Shown here: positions 33,712 through 41,654 of the stretch, piece after piece
Layout of the letters: each line of letters opens with the position of its first letter
Position numbering within the stretch: the stretch's first letter is position 1
From: an uncultured Actinomycetes bacterium
GTDB taxonomy: Bacteria > Actinomycetota > Acidimicrobiia > Acidimicrobiales > Microtrichaceae
Length of the DNA stretch: 49,751 nt
Reading direction: 5' to 3'
Assembly: GCA_903873135.1 (NCBI GenBank)
Contig: CAIQNH010000052.1
Coordinates: forward strand, 1 to 49,751
Notes under the pieces: model-generated
Told to the model about the DNA's origin: nothing
Seen by the model: only the letters and a program-made list of their open reading frames with translations
Databases searched by the model: none
Program-made: the position numbers and the translations under genes

Positions 33712-34314
33712 TCAGGCCAGCCGGCCGAGCGCCCGGACCAGGTCCCGCTCCCGGCTGCGGAACGGGGCCGAGGAGCGACCGGCGACGACGATCCCGCCCG
33801 AGGTCAGCGGACCGACGACGAGTTCGGGAACGCCCGCCGGGTCGGCGCCCGTGGAGACCCCGGACGCGAACGCGACGATCCACGCCTCCGCCGGCAGGTC
33901 GACCCCGGTGGAGGCGACGAGCACCCCGGCGGCGTCGACCACCGCCACCCAGTCGGCGTGCACCAGCTCGACCACTCCGTCGACCAGCGCGGCGAGTCGC
34001 ACGTCGTCGGTCGACGCCGTCGTCACGCCGAGGGCGACCTCGAGGGCCACCACGGCCAGGTCGGGCGGCGGTCCGTCGAGCCCCCGCACGTCCTCGACGT
34101 CGACGCCGTCGACCTGGTTCACCTCGTGGAGCAGCAGTTCGAGCAGGTCCTCACCGGGGATGTCGACCACGAGGTCGTCCACCGCACGACCACCGCCACG
34201 CTCCACGATCTCGATGCCGATCACGTCGCCGCCCACGGCGCCGACCCGGGACGCGACGGCACCCAGTCCACCCGGCCGATCCGGGAGCCAGACACGGAGG
34301 ACGTAGACGGCCAC
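33712..34314 (-). CDS. ACT-domain protein
   Basis: The protein is about 200 aa with an N-terminal ACT-like regulatory fold: VLRVWLPDRPGGLGAVASRVGAVGGDVIGI carries the conserved PGxLG turn. The C-terminal half resembles no enzyme I can name. ACT domains bind amino acids or other small ligands. The protein could be a free-standing sensor or a partner of the neighbouring aminotransferase, which is inference from position. The GTG at 34314 follows TAGGGT by 8 nt. It is convergent with glpK (17 bp between stops). Confidence 0.78.
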   Translation of the reverse strand: MAVYVLRVWLPDRPGGLGAVASRVGAVGGDVIGIEIVERGGGRAVDDLVVDIPGEDLLELLLHEVNQVDGVDVEDVRGLDGPPPDLAVVALEVALGVTTASTDDVRLAALVDGVVELVHADWVAVVDAAGVLVASTGVDLPAEAWIVAFASGVSTGADPAGVPELVVGPLTSGGIVVAGRSSAPFRSRERDLVRALGRLA

Positions 34315-34322
34315 GGGCGGGC

Positions 34323-34328
34323 ACCCTA
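34323..34328 (-). promoter_or_regulatory. -10 element of the ACT-domain gene
   Basis: TAGGGT on the minus strand, 8 nt before the GTG at 34314. Confidence 0.45.
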
Positions 34329-34379
34329 GCGACCGAGTGTGACGGCACCGTGTCGCGCCCGTCACGGGCGACGGTGGCC

Positions 34380-35555
34380 TCAGCCCAGCTTGGGCAGGGC
34401 GCGCTTGAGGTTGCGGACCGCCTGGTTGATCCGCTGCTCGTTCTCGATCAGCGCGAACCGGACGTGCCCCTCGCCCCCGGGCCCGAAGCCCACACCCGGG
34501 GAGACCGCCACCTGGGCCTCCTGGACGAGCATCGAGGCGAACTCGACCGACCCCAGGTCCCGGTAGGGCTCCGGGATGGGCGCCCACGCGAACATCGTCC
34601 CCATGGGCGGTTCGATCTCCCAGCCGATCCGGGCCAGGCCGTCGCAGAGTGCGTCCCGACGGACCTGGTAGACGGCGTTGGCCTCGGCCGGGTAGTCGAC
34701 CGCTTCGTTGAGCGTGACCGTGGCCGCGATCTGGATGGGCTGGAAGGTCCCGTAGTCGAGGTACGACTTCAACTTGGCGAGCGCTGCGACGACCTCCCGG
34801 TTGCCGACCAGGAACGCGACACGCCAGCCGGCCATGGAGTACGACTTGGTCATCGAGTAGAGCTCGACGGCGACCTCCTTGGCCCCCTCCGCCTGCAGGA
34901 TCGACGGCGGTCGGTAGCCGTCGAACCCCAGGTCGGCGTACGCGTTGTCGTGCACCAGGACCACGTCGCGCTCCCGAGCGAAGTCGACCACCCGCTGCAT
35001 GAACGCCAGGTCGACGCACGTCGTCGTGGGGTTGTGCGGGAACGACAGGACGATCACCCGGGGCTTGGGGTGGCTGTACTCCCAGGCCCGCACCATGTTG
35101 TCGAAGAACTCCTCGCCCACTCCGAGGGGAATCTCCCGCACGTTGGCCCCAGCGAACAGCGGCGCGAAGATGTGGATCGGGTAGCTGGGTGCCGGGACCA
35201 GCGCGGCGTCGTGCGGCTGCACCAGCACCCACATGAGGTGGCTGAAGCCCTCCTTGGCGCCGATGGTGTTGATCACCTCGGTCTCCGGGTCCAGCTCGAC
35301 CCCGAACCGCCGTCGGTACATGTCGGCGGCCGCCTCCCGCAGGCGCGGGATGCCGCGGGACGCCGAGTACCGGTGGTTGCGGCTGTTGTGGGCCGCCTCG
35401 GCCAGCTTGTCGACGGCCACCTGGGGCGACGGCAGGTCCGGGTTGCCGAAGCCCAGGTCGATGATGTCCTCACCGCTCCGACGGGCCGCCACCTTGAGGC
35501 TGTCGATGATCGTGAAGACGTACGGGGGCAGCTGGTTGATCCGCCGGAAGTCCAT
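34380..35555 (-). CDS. PLP-dependent aminotransferase class I/II (AlaC-like)
   Basis: The protein is about 391 aa of fold-type I aminotransferases. IIDLGFGNPDLPSP, NRNHRYSASRGIPRLREA, SFPHNPTTTCVD, VLVHDNAYADLGFDGY and the PLP lysine in SMTKSYSMAGWRVAF are all present. The MDFRRINQLPPYVF start and the overall pattern are those of alanine-synthesising transaminases (AlaC) and LL-diaminopimelate aminotransferase-like enzymes; which applies is uncertain. The ATG at 35555 fits TAAGGT-N7; a GTG at 35561 is possible. The upstream ROK stop codon TAA is part of that -10. Confidence 0.92.
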   Translation of the reverse strand: MDFRRINQLPPYVFTIIDSLKVAARRSGEDIIDLGFGNPDLPSPQVAVDKLAEAAHNSRNHRYSASRGIPRLREAAADMYRRRFGVELDPETEVINTIGAKEGFSHLMWVLVQPHDAALVPAPSYPIHIFAPLFAGANVREIPLGVGEEFFDNMVRAWEYSHPKPRVIVLSFPHNPTTTCVDLAFMQRVVDFARERDVVLVHDNAYADLGFDGYRPPSILQAEGAKEVAVELYSMTKSYSMAGWRVAFLVGNREVVAALAKLKSYLDYGTFQPIQIAATVTLNEAVDYPAEANAVYQVRRDALCDGLARIGWEIEPPMGTMFAWAPIPEPYRDLGSVEFASMLVQEAQVAVSPGVGFGPGGEGHVRFALIENEQRINQAVRNLKRALPKLG

Positions 35556-35562
35556 CTGCACC

Positions 35563-35568
35563 ACCTTA
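35563..35568 (-). promoter_or_regulatory. -10 element of the aminotransferase gene, containing the ROK stop
   Basis: TAAGGT on the minus strand lies 7 nt before the ATG at 35555. Its first three bases are the TAA stop of the ROK kinase gene (35566-35568). Confidence 0.5.
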
Positions 35569-36555
35569 GGCCCCGACCCGCAGCAGGCCGAGGCGGCGAC
35601 CGGCGAGGACCGCCGCGCCGATCGCTCCCGCAGCGGGTCCGCCGGGCGCGAGCACCAGCTCCGGCGGATCCTCCCCCACCACGACGCCGTGGCGGAGCAC
35701 GAGCTGGCCCCGGACCGCGTCGAGCAGGCCGTCGCCGGCTGCGGTGACGCCGCCGCCGACGGCCACCACGTCCGGATCGAGGAGGGCGACGAGTCCCGCG
35801 AGACCCAGCGCGACCCACGCTGCGAAGTCACCGAGGACGGCCTCGGCGGCCGACACACCGCGCGACGCCGCGGCGAGCAGGTCCGAGGCCGTGTCGGTCG
35901 GCACCTCGGCGCGGTCGAGGGCACCCGAGTCCACCGCCCGTCGGATGGAGGCGGACAGGGCGCTGCCCGAGGCGTAGCGCTCCCAGCACCCCCGTTGGCC
36001 GCACGGGCACCTGGGGCCGTCGGGGTCGACCACCACGTGACCGGGCTCACCCGCCCAGCCGCGCCGGCCCCGGACCAGCTCGCCACCCACGACGATCCCG
36101 CCACCGATGCCGGTGCCGAGAGTCACGGCGACCAGGTCGGTGACCCGGGGGCCGAGCGCGGCGTGACAGGCGACCGCCACGCAGTTGGCGTCGTTGTCGG
36201 CGACGCAGTCGAGACCGAGCCGCTCCGCCACCGTCAGGGCGACGTCGAGATCGACGAGTCCCGCCGCGTTGGGGGCGACACGCACCACGCCGGACGGATC
36301 GACGAACCCGGCGAGCCCGAGCCCCACTCCGGCGGCTCCCGACGCACCGTCGGCGAGGGCCTGCACCGCAGCGACGATGACGTCGAGCACCTCGGAGCCG
36401 TGGGCGACCGAGGGGAGCTCGACGGTGTCGAGGACCTCCGGAGCCGACGACCCGTCGCGAACCCGGACGCGGACCCCGAGGACCTTCGTCCCGCCGACGT
36501 CGACGCCGATCAGCTCGATTCCGCTGCGCTCACCACTCGACGACACGGCCCGCAT
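35566..36555 (-). CDS. ROK-family glucokinase-like protein
   Basis: The protein is about 329 aa without an HTH. IELIGVDVGGTKVLGVRV is the phosphate loop, CVADNDANCVAVACH carries the catalytic Asp, and TLGTGIGGGIVVGGELVRG precedes GWAGEPGHVVVDPDG, which has the sugar-binding ExGH. The zinc motif is CPCGQRGCWERYASG. This is the more canonical of the two ROK kinases in the window and the better glucokinase candidate. ATG at 36555 (or 36558) overlaps the 3' end of the coiled-coil gene by about 26 nt. Confidence 0.92.
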   Translation of the reverse strand: MRAVSSSGERSGIELIGVDVGGTKVLGVRVRVRDGSSAPEVLDTVELPSVAHGSEVLDVIVAAVQALADGASGAAGVGLGLAGFVDPSGVVRVAPNAAGLVDLDVALTVAERLGLDCVADNDANCVAVACHAALGPRVTDLVAVTLGTGIGGGIVVGGELVRGRRGWAGEPGHVVVDPDGPRCPCGQRGCWERYASGSALSASIRRAVDSGALDRAEVPTDTASDLLAAASRGVSAAEAVLGDFAAWVALGLAGLVALLDPDVVAVGGGVTAAGDGLLDAVRGQLVLRHGVVVGEDPPELVLAPGGPAAGAIGAAVLAGRRLGLLRVGA

Positions 36556-38164
36556 CATCGCCGATGGCCCGCCACGACGACGAGGACCCCTCGCACACGA
36601 CGAGGCACTGCACCCGGTCGGCGACCTCGGCGAGCCGGCGACCCAGCCCGACCGGCGGCTCCTCGTCGACGAGCAGCACCAGCGGGAGCACCGCCGTCGA
36701 GGACGGGTCGTCGACCTCCAGGGCGGCGGCCCGCTGGACCACCTCCGTGACCGCCGGAGCGTCGCCGGCCACCACTCCCGCCAGCGGCACACCGACCGGG
36801 AGCTGGTCGTCGCCGTCGACAGCCGCCAGCAGGACGTCCAGGAGTCGCTCCTGCTCGGCGAGTTCGGCCCGGAGTCGCTCCCGTCGCTCCTCGAGCGGGT
36901 CGACCCCCCCGGGGCTCGCCCCGGGGCCGGGATCGACCGGTTCGGCCTGTCCGGCCGGAGCGGCGGCGGCCAGCCGACGACGCGCAGCGGCGAGGAGCTC
37001 GATCGGATCCCCCGACCCCATCGGCGGCTCGGCACCGACGGCGGCGAGCGCCCGCACGAGCCGGCCCACTGCGGCGCCGAGTCCGACGTCGGCGTCCGGT
37101 GCGTCGGACCGCTCCCGGAGCAGGTCCGCCACCTCCCCCACCGTCAGGCGCCGGATCGTCTCCACGTCGAGACCCAGGAGCCCCGCAGCCTCGGCCTGGA
37201 GGCGGCTGCGCTCCCGGAGCGAGGCGTGGGCGTCGACCTCGCCCGGCAGACTGCGGCGCAGCCGGTCGAGTTCCTCGTCGAGGAGCTCCCGGCGCACCGC
37301 CTGGACCCGCTCACGCCGACCGGGTCGCCCGGGCGCCCCCTCGATGCCCTCGAGGAGGAACACGACGTAGTCGTCGTAGCCGAGCTCGTCGAGGAGGAGC
37401 GCGGCCCGGGCCCGGAGGGTCGCGAGACGGTCGCGTTCGCCCGAGACGACGGCGCCGCGACGATCGAGCTCGAGCAGCTCGGCCCGGACCGCCTCGAGCT
37501 CGGCGACGAGCACCGACCGTTCGGCATCGTCCTCCACCGACCCGCCGGTGCGGGCCTGCTCGGCGCGCAGCTCCTCGATCCGCCAGGTGGTGGCCTCGGC
37601 CCGGATCGCCGCCTCGTCGGCGGCGTGGGTCAGGCCCCGGAGCCGCTGCTCGAGCTCGCAGAACTCGTCGAGGCCGTCGGCGTGCGGGCTCAACAGCGCG
37701 AGGGACAGCTGGTCGGCAGCCGCCTCCAGCTCGCCGAGCGGCTCGACGCCCCGGTCGGACGCCGCCGAGCGGGCCCGGACCGATCGCAGCTCGGCCTCGA
37801 CCTCGGCGAGCTCGGCCTGCAGCTCCGCGATGCGACGGGCCGAGCGGCGGCGGGCGTCGGCGCCCGGGTCGACCGGGAGGGAACCGGAGGCCACCACGCC
37901 GAGCGGCGGCGGGCGGCGAGCTGCCCGGAGCTCGACGACGGGGTCGGCCCCCGGGGCCGACCCGTAGGCGGCGATCGCCGCGACCGTGCGGTCCACCTCC
38001 ACCAACCCGACCGGGGGACCCACCATCGGGTCGCCCAGCGCCCGGACCGCGTGGATCAGCGCCGCAGCGGTCGTCGCGGGGACACCGAGCAGCACGCTCA
38101 CGCGCGGGTCGAGGTGGAGGTCGCTGCCGTCCGGCCCCCAGCCGTCCAGGCGGATCAGTCGCAT
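36530..38164 (-). CDS. Coiled-coil SMC/RecN-like protein with degenerate ATPase head
   Basis: The protein is about 544 aa. The N-terminus resembles an SMC/RecF head strand pair (MRLIRLDGWGPDGSDLHLDP) leading to VSVLLGVPATTAAALIHAV. At the Walker A position this has GVPATTAA, with no GK(S/T). The middle (about residues 95-440) is rich in Glu, Arg, Leu and Ala, with long heptad-like coiled coils and short breaks (SLPGEVDAH, GAEPPMGSGDP). The C-terminus has a Walker B-like LPLVLLVDEEPP followed by VQCLVVCEGSSSSWRAI, the strand seen at the end of SMC heads. ATP binding by the canonical loop is unlikely. It is coupled to the ROK gene and follows the ArsA gene set. I do not know a named family. Confidence 0.7.
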   Translation of the reverse strand: MRLIRLDGWGPDGSDLHLDPRVSVLLGVPATTAAALIHAVRALGDPMVGPPVGLVEVDRTVAAIAAYGSAPGADPVVELRAARRPPPLGVVASGSLPVDPGADARRRSARRIAELQAELAEVEAELRSVRARSAASDRGVEPLGELEAAADQLSLALLSPHADGLDEFCELEQRLRGLTHAADEAAIRAEATTWRIEELRAEQARTGGSVEDDAERSVLVAELEAVRAELLELDRRGAVVSGERDRLATLRARAALLLDELGYDDYVVFLLEGIEGAPGRPGRRERVQAVRRELLDEELDRLRRSLPGEVDAHASLRERSRLQAEAAGLLGLDVETIRRLTVGEVADLLRERSDAPDADVGLGAAVGRLVRALAAVGAEPPMGSGDPIELLAAARRRLAAAAPAGQAEPVDPGPGASPGGVDPLEERRERLRAELAEQERLLDVLLAAVDGDDQLPVGVPLAGVVAGDAPAVTEVVQRAAALEVDDPSSTAVLPLVLLVDEEPPVGLGRRLAEVADRVQCLVVCEGSSSSWRAIGDDAGRVVEW

Positions 38165-38168
38165 ACCC

Positions 38169-38189
38169 CCGTCCCGTCGGCAGGGACGG
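38169..38189. repeat. Inverted repeat at the start of the coiled-coil gene
   Basis: CCGTCCC-GTCGGCA-GGGACGG (seven base pairs, 7-nt loop) ends 4 nt before the ATG at 38164. On the minus-strand transcript the purine-rich side (GGGACGG) overlaps the likely Shine-Dalgarno. It may end upstream transcription or mask ribosome binding. The remaining 37 bp of the gap to the 138-aa gene show nothing else. Confidence 0.45.
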
Positions 38190-38226
38190 CCCCGATGTGA
38201 GGAACCCCGGGGTCGGTGGACGCAGA

Positions 38227-38643
38227 TCAGTCGACCGGGATCCGGCGGACCCGACCCGTCCGAGGCGGGTCCCGGTCCGGACGCCCCTCGGTGGGAGGGG
38301 CGGTCGGCCGGTCGGTCGGCGGGTCGACGGGGCCGCTGACGGGCGCCTCGTCCCGCCCGGTCGCCGACCCGGACCCGTCGTCGGTCGGATCGAACCGGAC
38401 CGCCTGACCCCACGGGGTCCGGTCGCCGCCGCGTGCGGTGTCGATCAGCTCCCCCACGAACCCGGTGAAGGACTCGGCCAGCTCGCCGAGCCGGGAGCGG
38501 TCCTCCACGACGGACTCGACGGCGTCGAGGAACGACCGGGCCGCAGCGACGAACTCGCGCCCGGCCGCCTGCAGGTGGTCGACGCCGGCTCGCGGGTCGG
38601 CCCCGTCCTGGGCCTCGGTGGGATCGTCCACGCCCGTCATCAT
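38227..38643 (-). CDS. Uncharacterised 138-aa protein
   Basis: A helical N-terminal part (GVDHLQAAGREFVAAARSFLDAV and RLGELAESFTGFVGELIDTA) is followed by a Pro/Asp/Gly-rich disordered tail ending RTGRVRRIPVD. I recognise no family. The ATG at 38643 overlaps the ArsA stop by ATGA, so it is translated with the ATPase. Composition matches the neighbours. A role as a partner of the ArsA-type ATPase is inferred from coupling only. Confidence 0.72.
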   Translation of the reverse strand: MMTGVDDPTEAQDGADPRAGVDHLQAAGREFVAAARSFLDAVESVVEDRSRLGELAESFTGFVGELIDTARGGDRTPWGQAVRFDPTDDGSGSATGRDEAPVSGPVDPPTDRPTAPPTEGRPDRDPPRTGRVRRIPVD

Positions 38644-39887
38644 GGACGACCGGAGCCCGCCGGGCGAACGGGGTCGGCACCGGGCACGTCGGGCGGGTCG
38701 GTCGCCGGCACCGAGAACACCACCCGCAGCTCGCCGTCGACCAGCGACGCAGCCGCGACCTCCCGCCGGCGGAGCGCGGAGGGGAGTGGCAGGCAGCGTC
38801 GGAGCGCGCCGAGCGTCACCACCAGCTCGTCGCCGACGACGGCCACGTCGAGCTGGCCGCGCTCGGCGAGCGGGAGCTCCACGACGAGCGTCGGCTCGGC
38901 GCCGTCCTCGAAGCGCAACGGCCGACCCTCGACGAGACGGGCGGCGGGGTCCACCTCGCCCCAGGTGAGACGGGCCACCTCCGCCAGCGCTCCCACGCCG
39001 ATCGGCCCGACCGGGTGGGCCTCGGCGACCAGCACCGGGAGCGGAGCGAAGTCGGCCTCGGCCGCCCGCAGGTGCGGCTCCTGGGCCGCTCGGGACCGCT
39101 CCAGGAACGAACCGTCGGCGCCCTCGGGCAGCACCCGGTTCACCACGACGGCGTCGACGGAGTACCCGAAGAGCGACAGCGAGGTCCACGTGCGGCGCGC
39201 CTCGGCCAGCACGACGCGCTCCGGCTGGACGACGAGACGGACCGATGTGGTCGCCGGGTCGGCGAGCAGGGCCCGCACCGACTCGAGCCGGTCGAGGAAG
39301 TCGGCACCACTGGCCAGCACCCGGTCGTCGGCGACCGGGACGCTCGTGAGGCGACCGAGGACCGGCCGGACGATCCGGTGCAGCCGTCGGGTCACCGGGA
39401 AGCACCGCTCGGCGTACCAGCCGAGCAGGTCGGGCAGGGACAGGAGCCGCACGGTCTCGGCGGTCGGACCGCAGTCGACGACCACCACGTCGTGCTCGCC
39501 GGACCGGCAGAGCGACTCGATCTCGAGGAGCGCCACCACGTCGTCGAGTCCCGGGAGGACGGCGAGCTCCTCGGCCTCGACCGACCTGACCCCGGCCCAG
39601 TCGAGCACCTCCACCATCCAGTCCCGCACCTCGCCCCAGTGCTCCTCCAGCCGTCGCCGGGCGTCCACCTGCTGCACCCGGAGGTTCGGAGCCACCTCGA
39701 CCAGCTCGGTGCCCAGCTCCACGTCGAGGACGTCGGCGAGCGAGTGCGCCGGGTCCGCCGAGGTGAGCGCGACCCGGCGACCGGACCCGGCCAGGAGGGC
39801 GGCGGTGGCGGCTGCCGTGGTCGTCTTGCCGACCCCTCCCTTGCCGGTGAACACCACGATCCGGGTGCCGGTGGCGGTCGCCGTCAC
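38640..39887 (-). CDS. ArsA/Get3-family ATPase with C-terminal HSP20-like domain
   Basis: The protein is about 415 aa. The deviant Walker A reads VVFTGKGGVGKTTTAAATAALL; ALTSADPAHSLADVLD follows, and the switch II block DCGPTAETVRLLSLP corresponds to the DTAPTGHT motif of ArsA/Get3. The last about 80 residues (LVVELPLAERGQLDVAVVGDELVV) look like the ArsA HSP20-like domain. Actinobacterial ArsA-like proteins often occur as tandem pairs; here there is one. No arsenite Cys triad is apparent, so an arsenical-pump role is unlikely. It is coupled by overlaps to a membrane protein upstream and a 138-aa protein downstream. Confidence 0.9.
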   Translation of the reverse strand: MTATATGTRIVVFTGKGGVGKTTTAAATAALLAGSGRRVALTSADPAHSLADVLDVELGTELVEVAPNLRVQQVDARRRLEEHWGEVRDWMVEVLDWAGVRSVEAEELAVLPGLDDVVALLEIESLCRSGEHDVVVVDCGPTAETVRLLSLPDLLGWYAERCFPVTRRLHRIVRPVLGRLTSVPVADDRVLASGADFLDRLESVRALLADPATTSVRLVVQPERVVLAEARRTWTSLSLFGYSVDAVVVNRVLPEGADGSFLERSRAAQEPHLRAAEADFAPLPVLVAEAHPVGPIGVGALAEVARLTWGEVDPAARLVEGRPLRFEDGAEPTLVVELPLAERGQLDVAVVGDELVVTLGALRRCLPLPSALRRREVAAASLVDGELRVVFSVPATDPPDVPGADPVRPAGSGRP

Positions 39888-40429
39888 CGCCCCTCCCCCG
39901 CTGCGCGCGGCGGGAACACGCCGTGCCGGGCTCCCCACAGACCGCACAGCGCCAGGGGCAGGATCGGAGCCAGCGTCGCGAACGCCAGCGGTGTGAACGG
40001 GCGGACGGCGGCCCCCGCCACGGCGACGACGACCTGCAACGCCAGCGACGCGAGGAGCGGGTTCCGCCGGACGGGCGGAGCGGAACCGAGGAGCAGGAAC
40101 AGGCCGCCGATGCCGATCTCGACCTCGCGGCTCCGACCGGCGGCGAGCACCAGGTCGACGGTGAACACCACGCAGCCGAGCGCGAACCACACCAGCGACA
40201 CCACGAAGCAGCCCACGACGAACCGCTCGGGCCACACGGCGGCCAGCAGGGTCACGACGGCCAGCACACCCGTGGAGGCCCACGAGGCGACCACGATCCC
40301 CCGGCCCGGCACCTCGTCGCCGAAGGTCTCGGCGAAGCGGCGGTCCCGCTCGGCCCGCACCTGGTCGCGCTGCGCCTCGACCCTGGCGCGGGCCTCGGCG
40401 GCGGTCTCACGGGGTGTCACGGTCGACAT
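39884..40429 (-). CDS. Polytopic membrane protein of unknown function (181 aa)
   Basis: A charged N-terminal segment (about residues 1-45, rich in Arg, Glu, Ala) precedes about five hydrophobic stretches (from GIVVASWASTGVLAVV to the C-terminal APILPLALCGLWGARHG). I do not recognise a family. The ATG at 40429 overlaps the queG 3' end by 23 nt, and the stop overlaps the ArsA start by GTGA. Tight coupling to the ATPase suggests, but does not prove, a membrane partner. Confidence 0.75.
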   Translation of the reverse strand: MSTVTPRETAAEARARVEAQRDQVRAERDRRFAETFGDEVPGRGIVVASWASTGVLAVVTLLAAVWPERFVVGCFVVSLVWFALGCVVFTVDLVLAAGRSREVEIGIGGLFLLLGSAPPVRRNPLLASLALQVVVAVAGAAVRPFTPLAFATLAPILPLALCGLWGARHGVFPPRAAGEGR

Positions 40430-41573
40430 CCTCCCAGCAGGCCAGCTCGCTGGCCACCGACGGACGGTCGGCCACCCCCGCCTCCGTGAGCAGGTGGACC
40501 CTGCCGAGCCGGAGCGCGGCCCACGTCGCGTGGCTGGCCAGCAGGTCGTCCGCCCGCAGGTGCGTCCGCAGCACGGCGTCGGTCCGCTCCCAACCGTCGG
40601 GCACACGGTCGATCGCCGTGGCGGCGTTGCCGAGCGCGAGCAGTGCGTTGCGCCGCACCACGTCGACGTCCCGGTCGGGGATGTACCAGTGACCGACGGC
40701 GTCGAGCAGCTCGGTCTCGTCGGCGGTGAGGAGCCACCAGAGGTCGATCAGGCCCGGCCTCGTGGCCGAGACCGTGCGTCGACCGCCGACGCGACCGTTG
40801 GGTGGACACACCTCCTGACACTCGTCGCACCCGTAGATCCGGGTCCCGAGCGCCGTGCGCCACGCCCGCGGGAACTCCCCCGGCATCTGGACGAGCCACG
40901 CCAGGCAGCGGCGGGCGTCCAGCACCCCCGGGGCCACGATGGCCCCGGTGGGGCACCCGTCGATGCACCGGCGGCAGGTCCCGCACCCGTCGGCGACCTC
41001 ACCGGCGTTCGGCACCAGCCAGGCGTCGGTCACGACGGAACCGAGGACGAACCAACTGCCCTCGCCCGGCAGGAGGACGTTCGCGTTGTGCCCCGACCAC
41101 CCGAGGCCGGCCCGGACCGCCACGGCCCGGTCGACCAGGGCGTTGTCGTCCGCCAGGACCAGCGCCCGGTGCCCCTCGGACCGCAGCAGATCGGCCACGA
41201 CCTCGAGCGCCGTCCGCAGCGGTCGGTACGCGTCGACGCGGGCGTACCGGGCGACCACGCCGACCGGACCGTCCGACACCGGCGCCACCGCCTCGCCCGT
41301 CGCCGCGTACCGCCACGCCGCCGCCACGATGGACCGGGCACCGGGGACCGATCGCGACGGGTCGGTGGACCGGGCCGGGTTGCGGTAGGTGAAGGCCATC
41401 CCACCGTGGAGCCCGTCCGCCTTTCGCTTTTCGAGGATCTCCCGCGTAGCGTGGAACACAGCAGCGTCAGTGACGCCGACGTGGTCGATCCCAGCGACCG
41501 CAGCGGCATCGGTGACACGACGGGTCAGGACGGCGTCCGGCCCGGTCGGCGACGAGGAGACAGACGTGGGCAC
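40407..41573 (-). CDS. queG: Epoxyqueuosine reductase QueG
   Basis: QueG reduces epoxyqueuosine to queuosine in tRNA, using cobalamin and two [4Fe-4S] clusters. The protein is about 388 aa. GCGTCRRCIDGCPTGAI and YGCDECQEVCPPN are the two Cys-rich cluster-binding blocks, and DARRCLAWLVQMPGEFP lies between them. The C-terminal half has HEAT-like helices (VRRNALLALGNAAT). The GTG at 41573 is a choice among several in-frame starts (41579 also possible). It is divergent from an uncharacterised membrane-anchored gene. No other queuosine gene is seen in the window. Confidence 0.92.
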   Translation of the reverse strand: MPTSVSSSPTGPDAVLTRRVTDAAAVAGIDHVGVTDAAVFHATREILEKRKADGLHGGMAFTYRNPARSTDPSRSVPGARSIVAAAWRYAATGEAVAPVSDGPVGVVARYARVDAYRPLRTALEVVADLLRSEGHRALVLADDNALVDRAVAVRAGLGWSGHNANVLLPGEGSWFVLGSVVTDAWLVPNAGEVADGCGTCRRCIDGCPTGAIVAPGVLDARRCLAWLVQMPGEFPRAWRTALGTRIYGCDECQEVCPPNGRVGGRRTVSATRPGLIDLWWLLTADETELLDAVGHWYIPDRDVDVVRRNALLALGNAATAIDRVPDGWERTDAVLRTHLRADDLLASHATWAALRLGRVHLLTEAGVADRPSVASELACWEDVDRDTP

Positions 41574-41654
41574 CTCCACATGGTTGCCGCTCGAGTTCGG
41601 AGCGGACGATTCAGATGACCGCGGCCGCAGCCGCCCGCACCGGGAGCGGCGGCC

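Noticed and set aside
37099-39996. 965-codon plus-strand open frame antisense to the coiled-coil and ArsA genes
   Set aside because: It is composed mainly of Arg/Pro/Gly and Ser repeats, as expected for an antisense shadow.
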